From NCBI GenBank assembly GCA_964484195.1, contig CAZAER010000006.1, forward strand, positions 1 to 64,000: a stretch of DNA of 64,000 nt, written 5' to 3'. A program made the position numbers and the translations under genes. Origin of the DNA: JALHOP01 sp964484195. GTDB lineage: Bacteria; Myxococcota; XYA12-FULL-58-9; JALHOP01. The notes under the pieces were generated by a model. It was not told the origin of the DNA. It saw nothing but the letters and a program-made list of their open reading frames with translations, and did not search any database. This document shows positions 17,009 to 26,445 of this stretch, in pieces (the stretch's first letter is position 1; each line of letters starts with the position of its first letter).

Positions 17009-19639
17009 TTAGGGGAGCTCGATGACCACCGGTTCGCTCTGAGAGCAACTCACGATGAGTTGGTCGGACGTGAACGCGAGCTGCTGCGACCCGCAATCGG
17101 GTGTCCAGAACGCGTTCCACGTCTGACCAGCATCGCGTGTCACGATGAGCAGCGCTTGGCAGATGACCGCGATGGTGTCGCGGTCGAGCGGCGATGATGC
17201 AACCGTGCCCAAGAGGCAGGTTGCGTCGAGCGCCGGAGTTGGCGGCGAGAAGGTCGCCATTCCGTCGGTCGAAAACACCAGCTCGCCCGTGAACGACGCG
17301 ATGACGGCCGTATAGCCGCCACCGGTTGTCGGGTACATCTCGAGTGCGGCAGGGACGATACCTGTTGCCGCGCTCATGTCGGTGAGCACGTCGGTACCGA
17401 CGTCGAGCCGCCACAATCGCGTGTCGCTGAACGAGGTGGCGTAGCCGGTGAACCACACGACGTCGGGGTCCTGCGGATCGACGAATCCGAAGGCGCCCAT
17501 ACCCTGCGCCGGCGTCAGTGAGATGAGCGCGCTATTCGTGAAGTCATCGGCACCGTTGGTGCTGATCGCGACGTTATGGGTGGTGACGCCACGCGAGGCC
17601 ACGACCACCCGCGCTGGATCCGCGAGGCTCACCGCGGTGACGAATTGCCCCGCAAACGGTGTCTGGTCGCCGACGACGCTATCGAACCCATTCGCCGTGC
17701 CTGCGACATACAACCCGGCTTGCTGTGAGGGCGTCGCGTCAGTCGCATAGAAAGTGTCTGCACCGGCGTACTGGAGACGCAGCAGCGACGGAGCGCGAGA
17801 CGCCATCGCCTTGCGTTGCCACGTCCCCGCCGCACTGCGCGTCACCGCCAACCAATCCGTGGTCATGCCGACGAGGTCGGTGCCGTTCGGCGCGCTAATC
17901 GCAAGGCCGACCTTCCAACGCTCGCTCGCGGGCACGTCGATGCGCGTGTACGAGACGCCGGAGGTCGTGCTGAGGTGGAGCTCGCCACCGATGACCACCG
18001 CGATCTTCGTTGCGTCCGCCGAAACGGACAAGCCCATGTCGCGCGCGAGGACTGCACTGTAAGGGAACGGGAACGCAGGAGCACTGAGCGCCGTCCACAC
18101 CGGTGTGCGCATGTCGGGGGCCCGCTCGACCCACGTCGACGAGGCGTTGCCGGCGAAACGGTAGCCCGCGCCCGAGGCATCCAAGAGCCACCGCATGGTC
18201 CCGTTATAGACCGCCGATGTCGTCCAACTGGCGCCGCCGTCGTCGGAGATCATGCCGGAGCCATACACGTAGCCCGCGTGCACCGGGTCGTAGGTCACGG
18301 CCTGAGCCTGATTGGGGCTGACATTCACGAAGTCGAGGCCGCCATTGACGCTGCGATAAGTGCCGCCCGTGCCGCTGACGAGGATCTGCTGCGCATCGGC
18401 AGGGTTCACGCCGATGCCGGTCACGGTCGACAGCCCGAGATCTTTGCGCACCGTCCAGGTGGCGCCCTGATTCACCGAGACGACCAGGTTGCGCGACGCT
18501 CCGCTGTAACCGACGGCGTAGAGATCACCGTTCGCCAACACCTCGGGCCCCGCTGCGACTGGGTTCGCTGCAAATCCGAAGCTCGGACAGACCGCACCCT
18601 CTGCGTTGGTGGAGCGCTGCGCGTAGAAATAGCCGATGTCGTCGGCTGTTGGCCCGACGACGATGGGACTGTCCGCGGTGAGCCCGACGCGCGCGACGGC
18701 GTAGTGACATCGGGATGCCCAGGTAGCGCCGTTGTCGGCGCTCCGCACCGTGAGGCCACTCTCCATCATCGCCCACAGCGATCCGTCGGCAGCAATCGTC
18801 ACGGTGCGGAACCGCGGCTGGTCAGCGATATCCACATCGCCTTCGAGCTGGCTCTGGCCGACCACGACCGTCACGTCGGCACCGGTGAGGCCGCTGCCTT
18901 CCACCGAGATCTCGAAGTCGCCAACGGCGGAGATCGGCGCGAACACATCCAAGGAACCAGCCCCGGTCACGAGCGTCGCGGCGCCGCCCAGGTAGGTCGC
19001 GCAGGTCGAGGAGGCATACATGCCACCGACGAGGGGCACCGTGGCGAAGCTCAGCGCGTAGTCGTTGTCCGCCACTGCGGCCACACCATAGTCGTTCTCG
19101 AGCGCGACATTGACGCGCACGCACTCTCCGCGCTGCGCCGTAGCCGGGGCGGCGAGCACGACGCGTCTCGGAGTGCTCTCGCGGATGACCAGCGCCAGCG
19201 TGGATTGCCGGTTGCCACCGGCGACCGAGGCGCCCATGGAATAGGAGCCCGAGAGCACCGAGCGCAGATAGACAGTAGCTTGCCCGGAAGCGATTGCGAC
19301 GCTGTCCGCTACAGTGGTGCAAGCAGCGTCCGAAAAAGCGGTCACTGCTGCCGGAACGGCGAGCGCGACGGCAGCACCATCGGCGGGTGTCACGAATCCA
19401 GGGCTCGGTACGGCCGTCATCACGACAGCGCCGCATTGACCGGGCTCGATCTGCAGGGGGCCGGGGTCAAACGTGAAGCCGATACCCGGGACCGCGTCAT
19501 CATCGTCCGCGGCGAGCTCGTCGTCGGTCGTGACATCGTCGTCGCCGACCTGGTCGAGACAGGTCGGGCAGCTGACACCGCCCATGCAGGCACTCAGGGT
19601 CGACAACGCCAACACCATGACGAAGACAGAGCGCTTCAT
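17009..19639 (-). CDS. Large lipoprotein with Asp-box (BNR/sialidase-like) repeats
   Basis: An 876-residue exported protein. The signal peptide ends in the lipobox LSAC, followed by an Asp-rich linker (about residues 30-47) and then Ig-like or beta-rich segments. The second half contains at least four Asp-box motifs (SxDxGxxW type): SADNGATW, SVNQGATW, SDDGGASW and TRDAGQTW. These mark beta-propellers of the sialidase/VPS10 type, but no sialidase catalytic set (Arg triad, Tyr/Glu pair) could be identified, so a binding role at the outer membrane is more likely than a hydrolase. I chose the ATG at 19639 because it gives a standard signal peptide; the upstream extension to 19867 overlaps the divergent yihY gene. 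It converges on ssb. Confidence 0.75.
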   Translation of the reverse strand: MKRSVFVMVLALSTLSACMGGVSCPTCLDQVGDDDVTTDDELAADDDDAVPGIGFTFDPGPLQIEPGQCGAVVMTAVPSPGFVTPADGAAVALAVPAAVTAFSDAACTTVADSVAIASGQATVYLRSVLSGSYSMGASVAGGNRQSTLALVIRESTPRRVVLAAPATAQRGECVRVNVALENDYGVAAVADNDYALSFATVPLVGGMYASSTCATYLGGAATLVTGAGSLDVFAPISAVGDFEISVEGSGLTGADVTVVVGQSQLEGDVDIADQPRFRTVTIAADGSLWAMMESGLTVRSADNGATWASRCHYAVARVGLTADSPIVVGPTADDIGYFYAQRSTNAEGAVCPSFGFAANPVAAGPEVLANGDLYAVGYSGASRNLVVSVNQGATWTVRKDLGLSTVTGIGVNPADAQQILVSGTGGTYRSVNGGLDFVNVSPNQAQAVTYDPVHAGYVYGSGMISDDGGASWTTSAVYNGTMRWLLDASGAGYRFAGNASSTWVERAPDMRTPVWTALSAPAFPFPYSAVLARDMGLSVSADATKIAVVIGGELHLSTTSGVSYTRIDVPASERWKVGLAISAPNGTDLVGMTTDWLAVTRSAAGTWQRKAMASRAPSLLRLQYAGADTFYATDATPSQQAGLYVAGTANGFDSVVGDQTPFAGQFVTAVSLADPARVVVASRGVTTHNVAISTNGADDFTNSALISLTPAQGMGAFGFVDPQDPDVVWFTGYATSFSDTRLWRLDVGTDVLTDMSAATGIVPAALEMYPTTGGGYTAVIASFTGELVFSTDGMATFSPPTPALDATCLLGTVASSPLDRDTIAVICQALLIVTRDAGQTWNAFWTPDCGSQQLAFTSDQLIVSCSQSEPVVIELP

Positions 19640-19775
19640 TGCTATGGATGTTCCCCGAATGTTGGCCCCCGCGCGCGAACAATTGGAGTAACGCATGCAA
19701 TTAGTCACTCTGTCACGCTGACGGATAGGTCGCGCTTTACTTGTCGCCGAAGCCCCGGAGGGGCACCCTAGCGCC

Positions 19776-21200
19776 ATGCCGAAAGGCTCGCCAAACCAGA
19801 GGAAACGACGCCCGTGGACCGGCATCGTCAACGCCGTCGACCGCTTCCTCGCGAGCGACATGCGCAACGCGCCGCGCTGGCGGCGCCTCGCCGTGCACTA
19901 CCTGCGCGTGATTATCTTCGTCGCGCGCCCCGAGGTGCTGGCGCGCCTGCGCTTGCGCGCTCAAGCCCTCTCCTTCCAAACCGTGTTCGCCATCGTGCCG
20001 TTGTTCGCGGTCTTCTTCGTCATCTTCAAAGGCTTCGGCGGCATGGACGCGGTTCAGGGCCGGCTCGAGAGGCTCATCGTCGAGAACCTGGCGGGCGGCT
20101 CCGAGCTGTCGACTCAGGTAACGACGTACATCCAGCACGCCGTGGCCAACGTCAGCGGCAAGACCTTGGGTGTGGTCTCGATCGTCCTTCTCATCTACTC
20201 GGTGCTCGGCCTCATGCAGAACATCGAGGACTCATTCAACGACATCTTCGGCGTCAAGAAGGGCCGCCCCTGGGATATCCGCATCGTCCTCTACTGGACG
20301 GCGTTGACCCTGGGACCGTTGCTCATCGGCGCGTCACTCGCGCTCACCGCGTTCCTCCAAAACGATGCCGTGCTCCGCGTGGTGGAGAGCTTCGGTGTGG
20401 TGAGCGCCGCTCTGATTCAGATGACACCGCTCGTCGTCACGTGGATCGCTTTCGCCGCGTTCTATCTCGTGGTGCCCAACAGCCGCGTCAGCTTCAAGGC
20501 CGCGGTCGCCGCCGCCATCGTCGCTGGCTCGGCTTGGAGCGCCGCCAAGTTCGGCTACGCCATCTACGCCAAGCGCAGCGTCACCACGCTCAGCATCTAC
20601 GGCACCATGGCCGCCCTCCCCCTGTTTTTCTTCTGGCTCTACGTCTCGTGGATCATCGTCCTCTTTGGCGCACAGGTCGCGTTCGCCTTCCAGAACGCCG
20701 CCACCTATCGCGAGGAAGACGACGCGCAGCGCGCGAGCTCCCTGGCTCGCGAACGTGCCGCGGTGCGCCTGTACATCGAGGTCGCGCGCGACTTCTTCGC
20801 CGGCCGTGCCTCGACCAATCCCGAGTACGCCGCCGCCGCGCTCGGCCTGCCACGTCGTCTGCTCGAGCGGATTAGTCTCGCTCTGCAAGAAGGCGGTTTC
20901 TTGCGCACCGTCGATGGTGAAGCGGGCTTGGTCCCGGCGCGGGACCTCGGGACGGTCTCGATCTCCGACATCATCACGTACGTTCGTTCGGGCGTGGGCA
21001 CCTCCCCAGCGCTCGCCGAGGACGACGTCCTAGCCTTCATCGACGACGTCTTCGGCGCCCTCGCCCGCGAGCAGCACCGCATCACCGCTGACCTCGACTT
21101 CCGCACCCTGGCTCAGAAATTCGCCTCCGTCCGCCGGCCAGCGAGTGAAGATCCTGTCGAGCTGGCGGTAGCCCAAGAAGCTGCCGCCAAGGTCGATTGA
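19776..21200 (+). CDS. YihY/BrkB family inner-membrane protein
   Basis: A 474-residue integral membrane protein of the YihY/virulence factor BrkB family, once mislabelled ribonuclease BN. Family signs are ALSFQTVFAIVPLFAVFF near residue 65, the SVLGLMQNIEDSFNDIF segment, and about six hydrophobic helices up to residue 300 ending in FFFWLYVSWIIVLFGAQVAFAFQ. The C-terminal 150 residues are soluble and charged and include a winged-helix-like region (LPRRLLERISLALQEGGF), as in the longer members of the family. The biochemical function of the family is unsettled. It is divergent from the Asp-box lipoprotein. Confidence 0.88.
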   Translation: MPKGSPNQRKRRPWTGIVNAVDRFLASDMRNAPRWRRLAVHYLRVIIFVARPEVLARLRLRAQALSFQTVFAIVPLFAVFFVIFKGFGGMDAVQGRLERLIVENLAGGSELSTQVTTYIQHAVANVSGKTLGVVSIVLLIYSVLGLMQNIEDSFNDIFGVKKGRPWDIRIVLYWTALTLGPLLIGASLALTAFLQNDAVLRVVESFGVVSAALIQMTPLVVTWIAFAAFYLVVPNSRVSFKAAVAAAIVAGSAWSAAKFGYAIYAKRSVTTLSIYGTMAALPLFFFWLYVSWIIVLFGAQVAFAFQNAATYREEDDAQRASSLARERAAVRLYIEVARDFFAGRASTNPEYAAAALGLPRRLLERISLALQEGGFLRTVDGEAGLVPARDLGTVSISDIITYVRSGVGTSPALAEDDVLAFIDDVFGALAREQHRITADLDFRTLAQKFASVRRPASEDPVELAVAQEAAAKVD

Positions 21201-21228
21201 CGGCGCGAGACGATTCCGACCGAATTCG

Positions 21229-21257
21229 TTGACATCCACCCCCCTACACCAGACAAT
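21229..21257 (+). promoter_or_regulatory. Strong sigma-70-type promoter upstream of the FHA-cpaF operon
   Basis: A perfect TTGACA at 21229-21234 and GACAAT at 21252-21257 are separated by 17 bases. The predicted transcription start, about 21264, coincides with the GTG of the small reading frame at 21264-21395, so that frame could be read from a leaderless message. It is the best-matched housekeeping promoter I see in the window. Confidence 0.6.
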
Positions 21258-21263
21258 TCGCGG

Positions 21264-21395
21264 GTGTTGCCGGCGAACTTCGCGCGCCGTATGGGTCCGC
21301 TCGTTTGCGTTGCGGGAGCAATGCTCGTGTCGTCACGCCTTGCGAGCGCGGCGGACGACGAGACGCTGAACCCTGTGCCCGGCCAACTGGACTAG
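21264..21395 (+). CDS. Possible small secreted peptide (43 residues)
   Basis: The 200-base gap before the FHA-CpaF gene contains a short open frame from GTG 21264 (or ATG 21291) to TAG 21393. It encodes a basic N-terminus (NFARRMG), a hydrophobic core (PLVCVAGAMLVS) and an apparent signal-peptidase site after LASA. The mature peptide would be an acidic 14-mer (ADDETLNPVPGQLD). A good promoter lies directly upstream, and the frame ends nine bases before the ATG of the FHA-CpaF gene. There is no strong ribosome-binding site for either start, so it could instead be a decayed leader. No homologue is recognised. Confidence 0.4.
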   Translation: MLPANFARRMGPLVCVAGAMLVSSRLASAADDETLNPVPGQLD

Positions 21396-21404
21396 GAACG
21401 TGCA

Positions 21405-23453
21405 ATGGTCACGATGACGATCACCGAAAAGGGTGGGAAGGCCGCGACTCGGGAGTTCGACAAGCCCGAGGTCACCATCGGTCGCATTCAGGGCAATGAC
21501 ATCGTCCTGCCCAAGAGCAACATCTCGAAACGCCACGCCCGCATCATCCAGAACGGTGACGGCTTCGTCATCATCGACAGCAAGAGCACCAACGGGACGT
21601 ACATCAACGGCAAGCGCATCGACGCGCCGTACGACCTGCAAGCCGGCGACAAGATCTTCGTCGGTGACTTCACCATCGAGATCGAGGTCGACGAGGAAGA
21701 AGACGAAGCGAGCGTTTCGAACGCGCGCGGCCGCCACGACGACGAGGAAGAAGAAGAGGAGCCCGCGCCCGCTCCGAAGCGCCGCGAAGAGCGTCGCGAA
21801 GAGCGTCGCGAGGCCAAGACCCGCGACGAGTCGAATGGCCGCGCCGAACCGCACAAGCCCAAGAGCAAGGACAAAGGCGACAAGGACAAGAAGCGCGACG
21901 ACGTCCTCGACGACGAAGACTGGGACGCGAACGAAGGCCTCGACGCCGACTGGGCCGACGATTGGGATGCGAGCCAGAGCAAGGCGAAGCCATCGTCGCG
22001 CGAAGAGAGTCGTCGTCAGGAAAAGCCGAAGCGTCGCGAAGAGTCCGTCATCGAGGACAAGCCGAAGCCCAAGCGCGAGGAGCCGAAGCCGGTTTTGAAA
22101 CGCGAGGAGTCCCGTCGCGAGCCCGCACCGGTAGCCTCGCAGAAACGCCACGAGCGAGAAACCGCGTCCGCTGGCGCGATCAGCGATGACGCATCACAAG
22201 CGCTCCGCGTGGTGCACGAGCGTCTGTTGCGCTCGCTCGATCTGCGACGCCTCGGCGTCGAGAGCATGGACGAAGAGGAGCTGCGCACCCGCACGCGTAC
22301 CTCGGTCGAAGAGATCGTCAGCACGATGCAAGAGTCCGGCGAGCTCCCGCCATCGGTCGAGCCGGGCAGCCTCATCGACGACGTTCTCGACGAGGCGCTC
22401 GGCCTCGGGCCTCTCGAGGACCTACTCCGCGACGACTCGGTCAACGAGATCATGGTGAACGGCAGCTCGCAGATTTTCGTCGCGCGTGACGGCAAGATTG
22501 GACGCGTCGACCGCAGCTTCTCGAGCGACCAGGCCGTGCTCGGCGTCATCGAGCGCATCGTGGCGCCGCTCGGCCGCCGCATCGACGAGTCGTCTCCGAT
22601 GGTGGACGCGCGCCTGAAGAATGGCGCGCGCATCAACGCCGTCATCCCACCATTGGCGCTGAACGGCCCTACCCTCACCATCCGCAAGCTCGGCAAAGAT
22701 GCGCTGCTCGTCGACGACTTGGTCGCATACGGCACGCTCACCGCGGCCATGGCCAGCTTCCTCGAGACCTGCGTGAAGGCGCGCAAGAACGTCGTCATCA
22801 GCGGTGGTACCGGCTCGGGCAAGACGACGATGCTCAACGTGCTGTCTGCGTTCATCGCCGAAGGTGAGCGTATCGTCACCATCGAAGACGATGCCGAGCT
22901 CAAGCTCGAGGGTCACGTGGTGCGGCTCGAAGCCCGCCCCGCAAGCATCGACGGTCGCGGTGCCGTGACCACCCGCGACCTGCTCCGCAACGCGCTGCGT
23001 ATGGGCCCGCAGCGCATCATCGTCGGCCAGTGCCGCGGCAGCGAAGCGCTCGACATGTTGCAGGCGATGAACACCGGTCACGAAGGCACGCTGACCACGG
23101 TGCACGCGAGCTCACCACGCGATGCGCTATCGCGGCTCGAGACCATGGTGTTGATGAGCGGCATGGAGCTGCCGGTGCGTGCCATCCGCGAGCAGATCGC
23201 CAGCTCGGTCGACATCATCGTGCAGCAAGCACGGCTTTCCGACGGGTCGCGCCGCATCACCCACATCTCCGAGGTGTCCGGCGTGGAGTCCGACGCCATC
23301 AGCGTGCACGACATCTTCACCTTCGAGCAGCAAGGCTTGTCGGCGGATGGCCGCGTCATGGGCGTGTCCAAGCCAACTGGCTTCGTCCCGAAGTTCTACG
23401 AAGAGCTCCCGGCGCGCGGCATCAAGACGGATTTCGAGATTTTCCAAACCTAA
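21405..23453 (+). CDS. FHA domain-CpaF/TadA-type secretion ATPase
   Basis: A 682-residue cytoplasmic protein. An N-terminal FHA domain (about 1-90: VTIGRIQGNDIV, SKRHARI, STNGTYINGKR) should bind phosphothreonine. A very charged linker (about 95-260, rich in Lys, Glu, Arg) leads to a CpaF-type ATPase domain: NEIMVNGSSQIFV, Walker A GGTGSGKT at 467-474, the Asp box TIEDDAEL, and MNTGHEGTLTTVHASSPRDAL. The Walker B region reads RIIVGQCRG, with Gln542 where these ATPases normally carry Glu, so hydrolysis may be altered. CpaF proteins normally power Tad pili or related secretion, but no other tad gene is present here. It is probably co-transcribed with the FHA-FHA gene seven bases downstream. Confidence 0.88.
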   Translation: MVTMTITEKGGKAATREFDKPEVTIGRIQGNDIVLPKSNISKRHARIIQNGDGFVIIDSKSTNGTYINGKRIDAPYDLQAGDKIFVGDFTIEIEVDEEEDEASVSNARGRHDDEEEEEEPAPAPKRREERREERREAKTRDESNGRAEPHKPKSKDKGDKDKKRDDVLDDEDWDANEGLDADWADDWDASQSKAKPSSREESRRQEKPKRREESVIEDKPKPKREEPKPVLKREESRREPAPVASQKRHERETASAGAISDDASQALRVVHERLLRSLDLRRLGVESMDEEELRTRTRTSVEEIVSTMQESGELPPSVEPGSLIDDVLDEALGLGPLEDLLRDDSVNEIMVNGSSQIFVARDGKIGRVDRSFSSDQAVLGVIERIVAPLGRRIDESSPMVDARLKNGARINAVIPPLALNGPTLTIRKLGKDALLVDDLVAYGTLTAAMASFLETCVKARKNVVISGGTGSGKTTMLNVLSAFIAEGERIVTIEDDAELKLEGHVVRLEARPASIDGRGAVTTRDLLRNALRMGPQRIIVGQCRGSEALDMLQAMNTGHEGTLTTVHASSPRDALSRLETMVLMSGMELPVRAIREQIASSVDIIVQQARLSDGSRRITHISEVSGVESDAISVHDIFTFEQQGLSADGRVMGVSKPTGFVPKFYEELPARGIKTDFEIFQT

Positions 23454-23460
23454 GGTCACG

Positions 23461-25311
23461 ATGCCGACGCTGGTCATCACGCATCCGAGCCACGAGGAAC
23501 GACGCGTCGACTTGGTCGACGACGAGTACGTGCTCGGACGTGATCCCCAGGTTGCCATCCCGCTGCGTGATCGCAAGGTGTCGCGCCGCCACGCCCGCGT
23601 CTTCCGTCGCGGCGGCTCGTACTACATCGAGGATCTCGGCAGCGTGAACGGTGTCCTCCTTGGCGGACAGCCGCTCAGCGGCGCGCGCAAGATGAACCCG
23701 GGGGTCGAGCTCGACGTCGGCGGCTTCGCGGTGAAGCTGCTCTCCGACAACGCACGCGAGCAAGTGACCTTCACGCTCACGGGCCGCGTCCCACCGGTGC
23801 GCGATCAGGTCTTCATGCTGCCGGTCGGCGAGCTCGAGGTCGGTCGCGTCGAGGGCGCCGCCATCGTCATCCCCGACGTCTCGGTATCGCGCACACACGC
23901 CCTGCTCACCGTCGAGCCGGGCACCGTCATCGTCGAAGACCTGTCGAGCAGCAACGGCACCTACGTCAATGGCGTGAAGGTGGGTCGCCGCGAGCTCAAG
24001 GCCGGCGACACCGTCCGCTTCGGCAACATCGACTTCAAGTTCGGCCGCGCCGGACGCGTCTCGCTCAACCGCGCCAAACAAGTGTGGATGGGCTTCGCGC
24101 ACAGCGACAGCACCGTGAAGCTCGCGGCCGGCATCGGTGGTCTTTCGCTGGTGCTGCTGATCGTCGTCGTGGTCATCGCTGCGTCACACGCGGGACCGCG
24201 CGCTCCCGAGGGCATGAGCCCCGCCGAGGCTGCTTACGGCCGCATGGTCGAAGACGGCCTCCTGCGTGGGCGCGAAGAGCTCGACCGCGGCCACTGGGAA
24301 GAAGCGACCAAGGCGTTCGCTCAGGTGCTCGACGGCGACCCCGTGAATCTCGCGGCGCACGACGGCTTGGCCACCGTCGAGCAAGGTCGAGAATCGAGTC
24401 GCGCGCTCGACCAGGCGCGCACCGCCCTCAATCAGAATCGCCCGCGCCTAGCATTGGACCTCTCGGACTCGATTCCCCTGCGCTCGGCCATCGGCAAAGA
24501 AGCCGCGGGTGTCGCGGCGAGCGCGCGCACGCTACTCGCGACCGATGCGTACAACGCCGCGCAGGCGCTCTGCCGTGATCGGCAGTGGACACGCTGTCGC
24601 GACAAGGTCATCGAGCATCTGCGCTACAAGCCCGAGTCCGTGAGCGGCAAAGCGTTGCTCGGCGAGGTCGAGGAGTCGATGCGCTCCGCGAAAATGCGCT
24701 TCACCCCGTGGCAGCCGCCGCAGACGCCCGAGGAGCTCGCTCTGCAGGCGCGTTACCCCGACGCCGAGGTGCGCGAGATCGTGCTCGCCTACATGAGCGG
24801 CGACGTCAGCACCGCCATCGAGAAAGCGCGCGCGCAATCCGGACGCGAAGCCGTGTCGCGACTCTTGTCGTCCCTCGTCGAGATCCAGCGAACCCGTGAT
24901 GCCGCCGAGCAGGCCGCTTCGGCGGACGAGTCACAGCGCGTGGTGCGTTTGCTCGAGCACGCGCTGGCCATCGACGCGACCATCATGCCGGCGTCGCAGA
25001 GCAGCACCGTCAGCAGCAACTTGCAGCGCAAAATTGCCAGCGAGCTCTTCGACCTCGGCGAGAACGCGCAGATCCGCGGCGACAACCAGGAAGCCTTCGT
25101 GCACTGGTACAAGGCGCAGAGCTTCGCGCCCGACAACGAGACCATCCTCCGCGCCCTGAACAAGCTCGAAACTCAAGCGGCCGAAATGTTGGCCCGCGCC
25201 GATGGTAACGACCCTGCATCGTGCTCGCGATTGCAGACAGCGATGTCGATCACCAAGCCGGACAGCAGCGTCCACCTGGCGGCCAAGAGCAAACACAACG
25301 AGTGCCGCTAG
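23461..25311 (+). CDS. Membrane protein with two FHA domains and a helical-repeat domain
   Basis: A 616-residue protein with two tandem FHA domains (about 1-95: YVLGRDPQVAI, SRRHARV, GSVNGVLLGG; and 100-205: SRTHALLTV, SSNGTYVNG). A single membrane helix follows at about 219-241 (GLSLVLLIVVVVIAA), then some 370 residues of TPR-like helical repeats on the other side of the membrane. The FHA domains would be cytoplasmic and bind phosphothreonine, with the repeats in the periplasm. The ATG at 23461 follows AAGG; longer upstream forms overlap the ATPase gene. Its position behind the FHA-CpaF gene suggests a shared secretion or assembly function controlled by phosphorylation. The TAG stop shares CTAG with the convergent gene. 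Confidence 0.8.
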   Translation: MPTLVITHPSHEERRVDLVDDEYVLGRDPQVAIPLRDRKVSRRHARVFRRGGSYYIEDLGSVNGVLLGGQPLSGARKMNPGVELDVGGFAVKLLSDNAREQVTFTLTGRVPPVRDQVFMLPVGELEVGRVEGAAIVIPDVSVSRTHALLTVEPGTVIVEDLSSSNGTYVNGVKVGRRELKAGDTVRFGNIDFKFGRAGRVSLNRAKQVWMGFAHSDSTVKLAAGIGGLSLVLLIVVVVIAASHAGPRAPEGMSPAEAAYGRMVEDGLLRGREELDRGHWEEATKAFAQVLDGDPVNLAAHDGLATVEQGRESSRALDQARTALNQNRPRLALDLSDSIPLRSAIGKEAAGVAASARTLLATDAYNAAQALCRDRQWTRCRDKVIEHLRYKPESVSGKALLGEVEESMRSAKMRFTPWQPPQTPEELALQARYPDAEVREIVLAYMSGDVSTAIEKARAQSGREAVSRLLSSLVEIQRTRDAAEQAASADESQRVVRLLEHALAIDATIMPASQSSTVSSNLQRKIASELFDLGENAQIRGDNQEAFVHWYKAQSFAPDNETILRALNKLETQAAEMLARADGNDPASCSRLQTAMSITKPDSSVHLAAKSKHNECR

Positions 25312-26333
25312 GTTTGGAACGACTTCAGCATCACTAGCGTACGGATCTGCTCTTCGCGCTCCCCCGGCACCTTGCAGGCGTCGGCGGTGAAGTACTGCGA
25401 TTGGATGCGCCGCGCGACGACCGCGCGCTCGTTCTCGGGAAGAGCCCGGAGGTACCCACGGACGTATTCGCGATGCTCGTGCAGGCCTGGGTCGATATGG
25501 CGTAGAGCCATCCCGAGCTCGACGAGCGGCACGTGTTTTCGGTCTTTCGCACGGTGCGCTTCGCAGACCAGAACATCGAGCGTCGCCGCGGCCCCGAGAG
25601 TGAGCTGAGTCGCTCGCTCATGGCGAAGAGCAAGGAGCGCGGGATGAAGGCGCGCCAACGCCGCCGCGCGTAACGCGGGATCGTCGATGCGCGCAACCGC
25701 TTCGGAGAACGGCGTCAGCATGCGGGCGTCGATGGTGTCGGCATGCGCTGCCTTCAACATGGCGACTTCGTCTTGCCAGGCCTGATGCGCCTCCTGTTCG
25801 GCCTCGCGAAGCGGCGATTCTTGCTGGTCGAGCGCCGTCAAGCGCTGGTGCTCGACACCTTCGCTCACTCTCGTACGGCAGTTCGCCAGAGCAGCCCTGG
25901 CGTGTGACACGGCGGAACAGACCCGCAGCATGAGCCACGGCGCCGCGCCGAGAGCGGCGGTCGTCCCGGCGACGATCGCCAGCGGATGCGTAGCCCATGG
26001 GTCGGCGATGACTGCGCCCGTGGCGGCAACAAAACCGATGAAGCCAAGCGACAACGAAAGCGCCCGACCTTCGCCGCCGAGGGGAAAGCTAGAGCCGCGA
26101 CGGGGCTCGGTGGCTTGCACTTGCGAGACGTGCAACGGCCGCACCGTCGGCTCGAAGGGGTACACCGGCGCTGGCGGCAAGCCGCTGATGACGCGGTCGA
26201 GCACACCTTGCAGCTCGGCGCGCTTGGAGCTGACCTGAATGAGCGTCGCCAGGGCAGAACGGACCCCGGGGTGCTGATGGGTCAACCTGGCGGCGGCTGC
26301 GCGAATGTCGTGTCTGGCTGGATTCGCACGCAT
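25308..26333 (-). CDS. Hypothetical two-TM protein, tandem paralogue 1
   Basis: A 341-residue protein I do not recognise. A helical N-terminal part (1-85) leads into a VYPFEPTVRPL segment. Two adjacent membrane helices lie at about 95-145 (SLGFIGFVAATGAVI and LAIVAGTTAALGAAPWL), then a long charged, largely helical domain ending in EEQIRTLVMLKSF. The neighbour at 26446-27621 has the same layout and a nearly matching end (SEQVRTLVTLKKY), so the pair is a tandem duplication. ATG 26333 was chosen because upstream codons (to 26720) lie inside the neighbour and look non-coding. No signal peptide or catalytic residues. The stop shares CTAG with the FHA-FHA gene. Confidence 0.6.
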   Translation of the reverse strand: MRANPARHDIRAAAARLTHQHPGVRSALATLIQVSSKRAELQGVLDRVISGLPPAPVYPFEPTVRPLHVSQVQATEPRRGSSFPLGGEGRALSLSLGFIGFVAATGAVIADPWATHPLAIVAGTTAALGAAPWLMLRVCSAVSHARAALANCRTRVSEGVEHQRLTALDQQESPLREAEQEAHQAWQDEVAMLKAAHADTIDARMLTPFSEAVARIDDPALRAAALARLHPALLALRHERATQLTLGAAATLDVLVCEAHRAKDRKHVPLVELGMALRHIDPGLHEHREYVRGYLRALPENERAVVARRIQSQYFTADACKVPGEREEQIRTLVMLKSFQT

Positions 26334-26445
26334 GTAGCTACCCCATCGCCTCTCGAGTCTATGGGCGTTATCGGGCGGGCGCGCGCGGTGTCCGTCGCAA
26401 TGACGGACTCCGGCCCTGACGAGACGCCATGACGACCTGACAGCT

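Noticed and set aside
19745..19757. CGCCGAAGCCCCG, also at 39548-39560, as a dispersed repeat
   Set aside because: Only two 13-base copies were seen, with no shared flanks; this can be chance in GC-rich DNA.
17816..19771. 651-residue plus-strand open frame
   Set aside because: Antisense to the Asp-box lipoprotein, whose lipobox and repeats are clear; the frame is Arg/His/Gly-rich without motifs.
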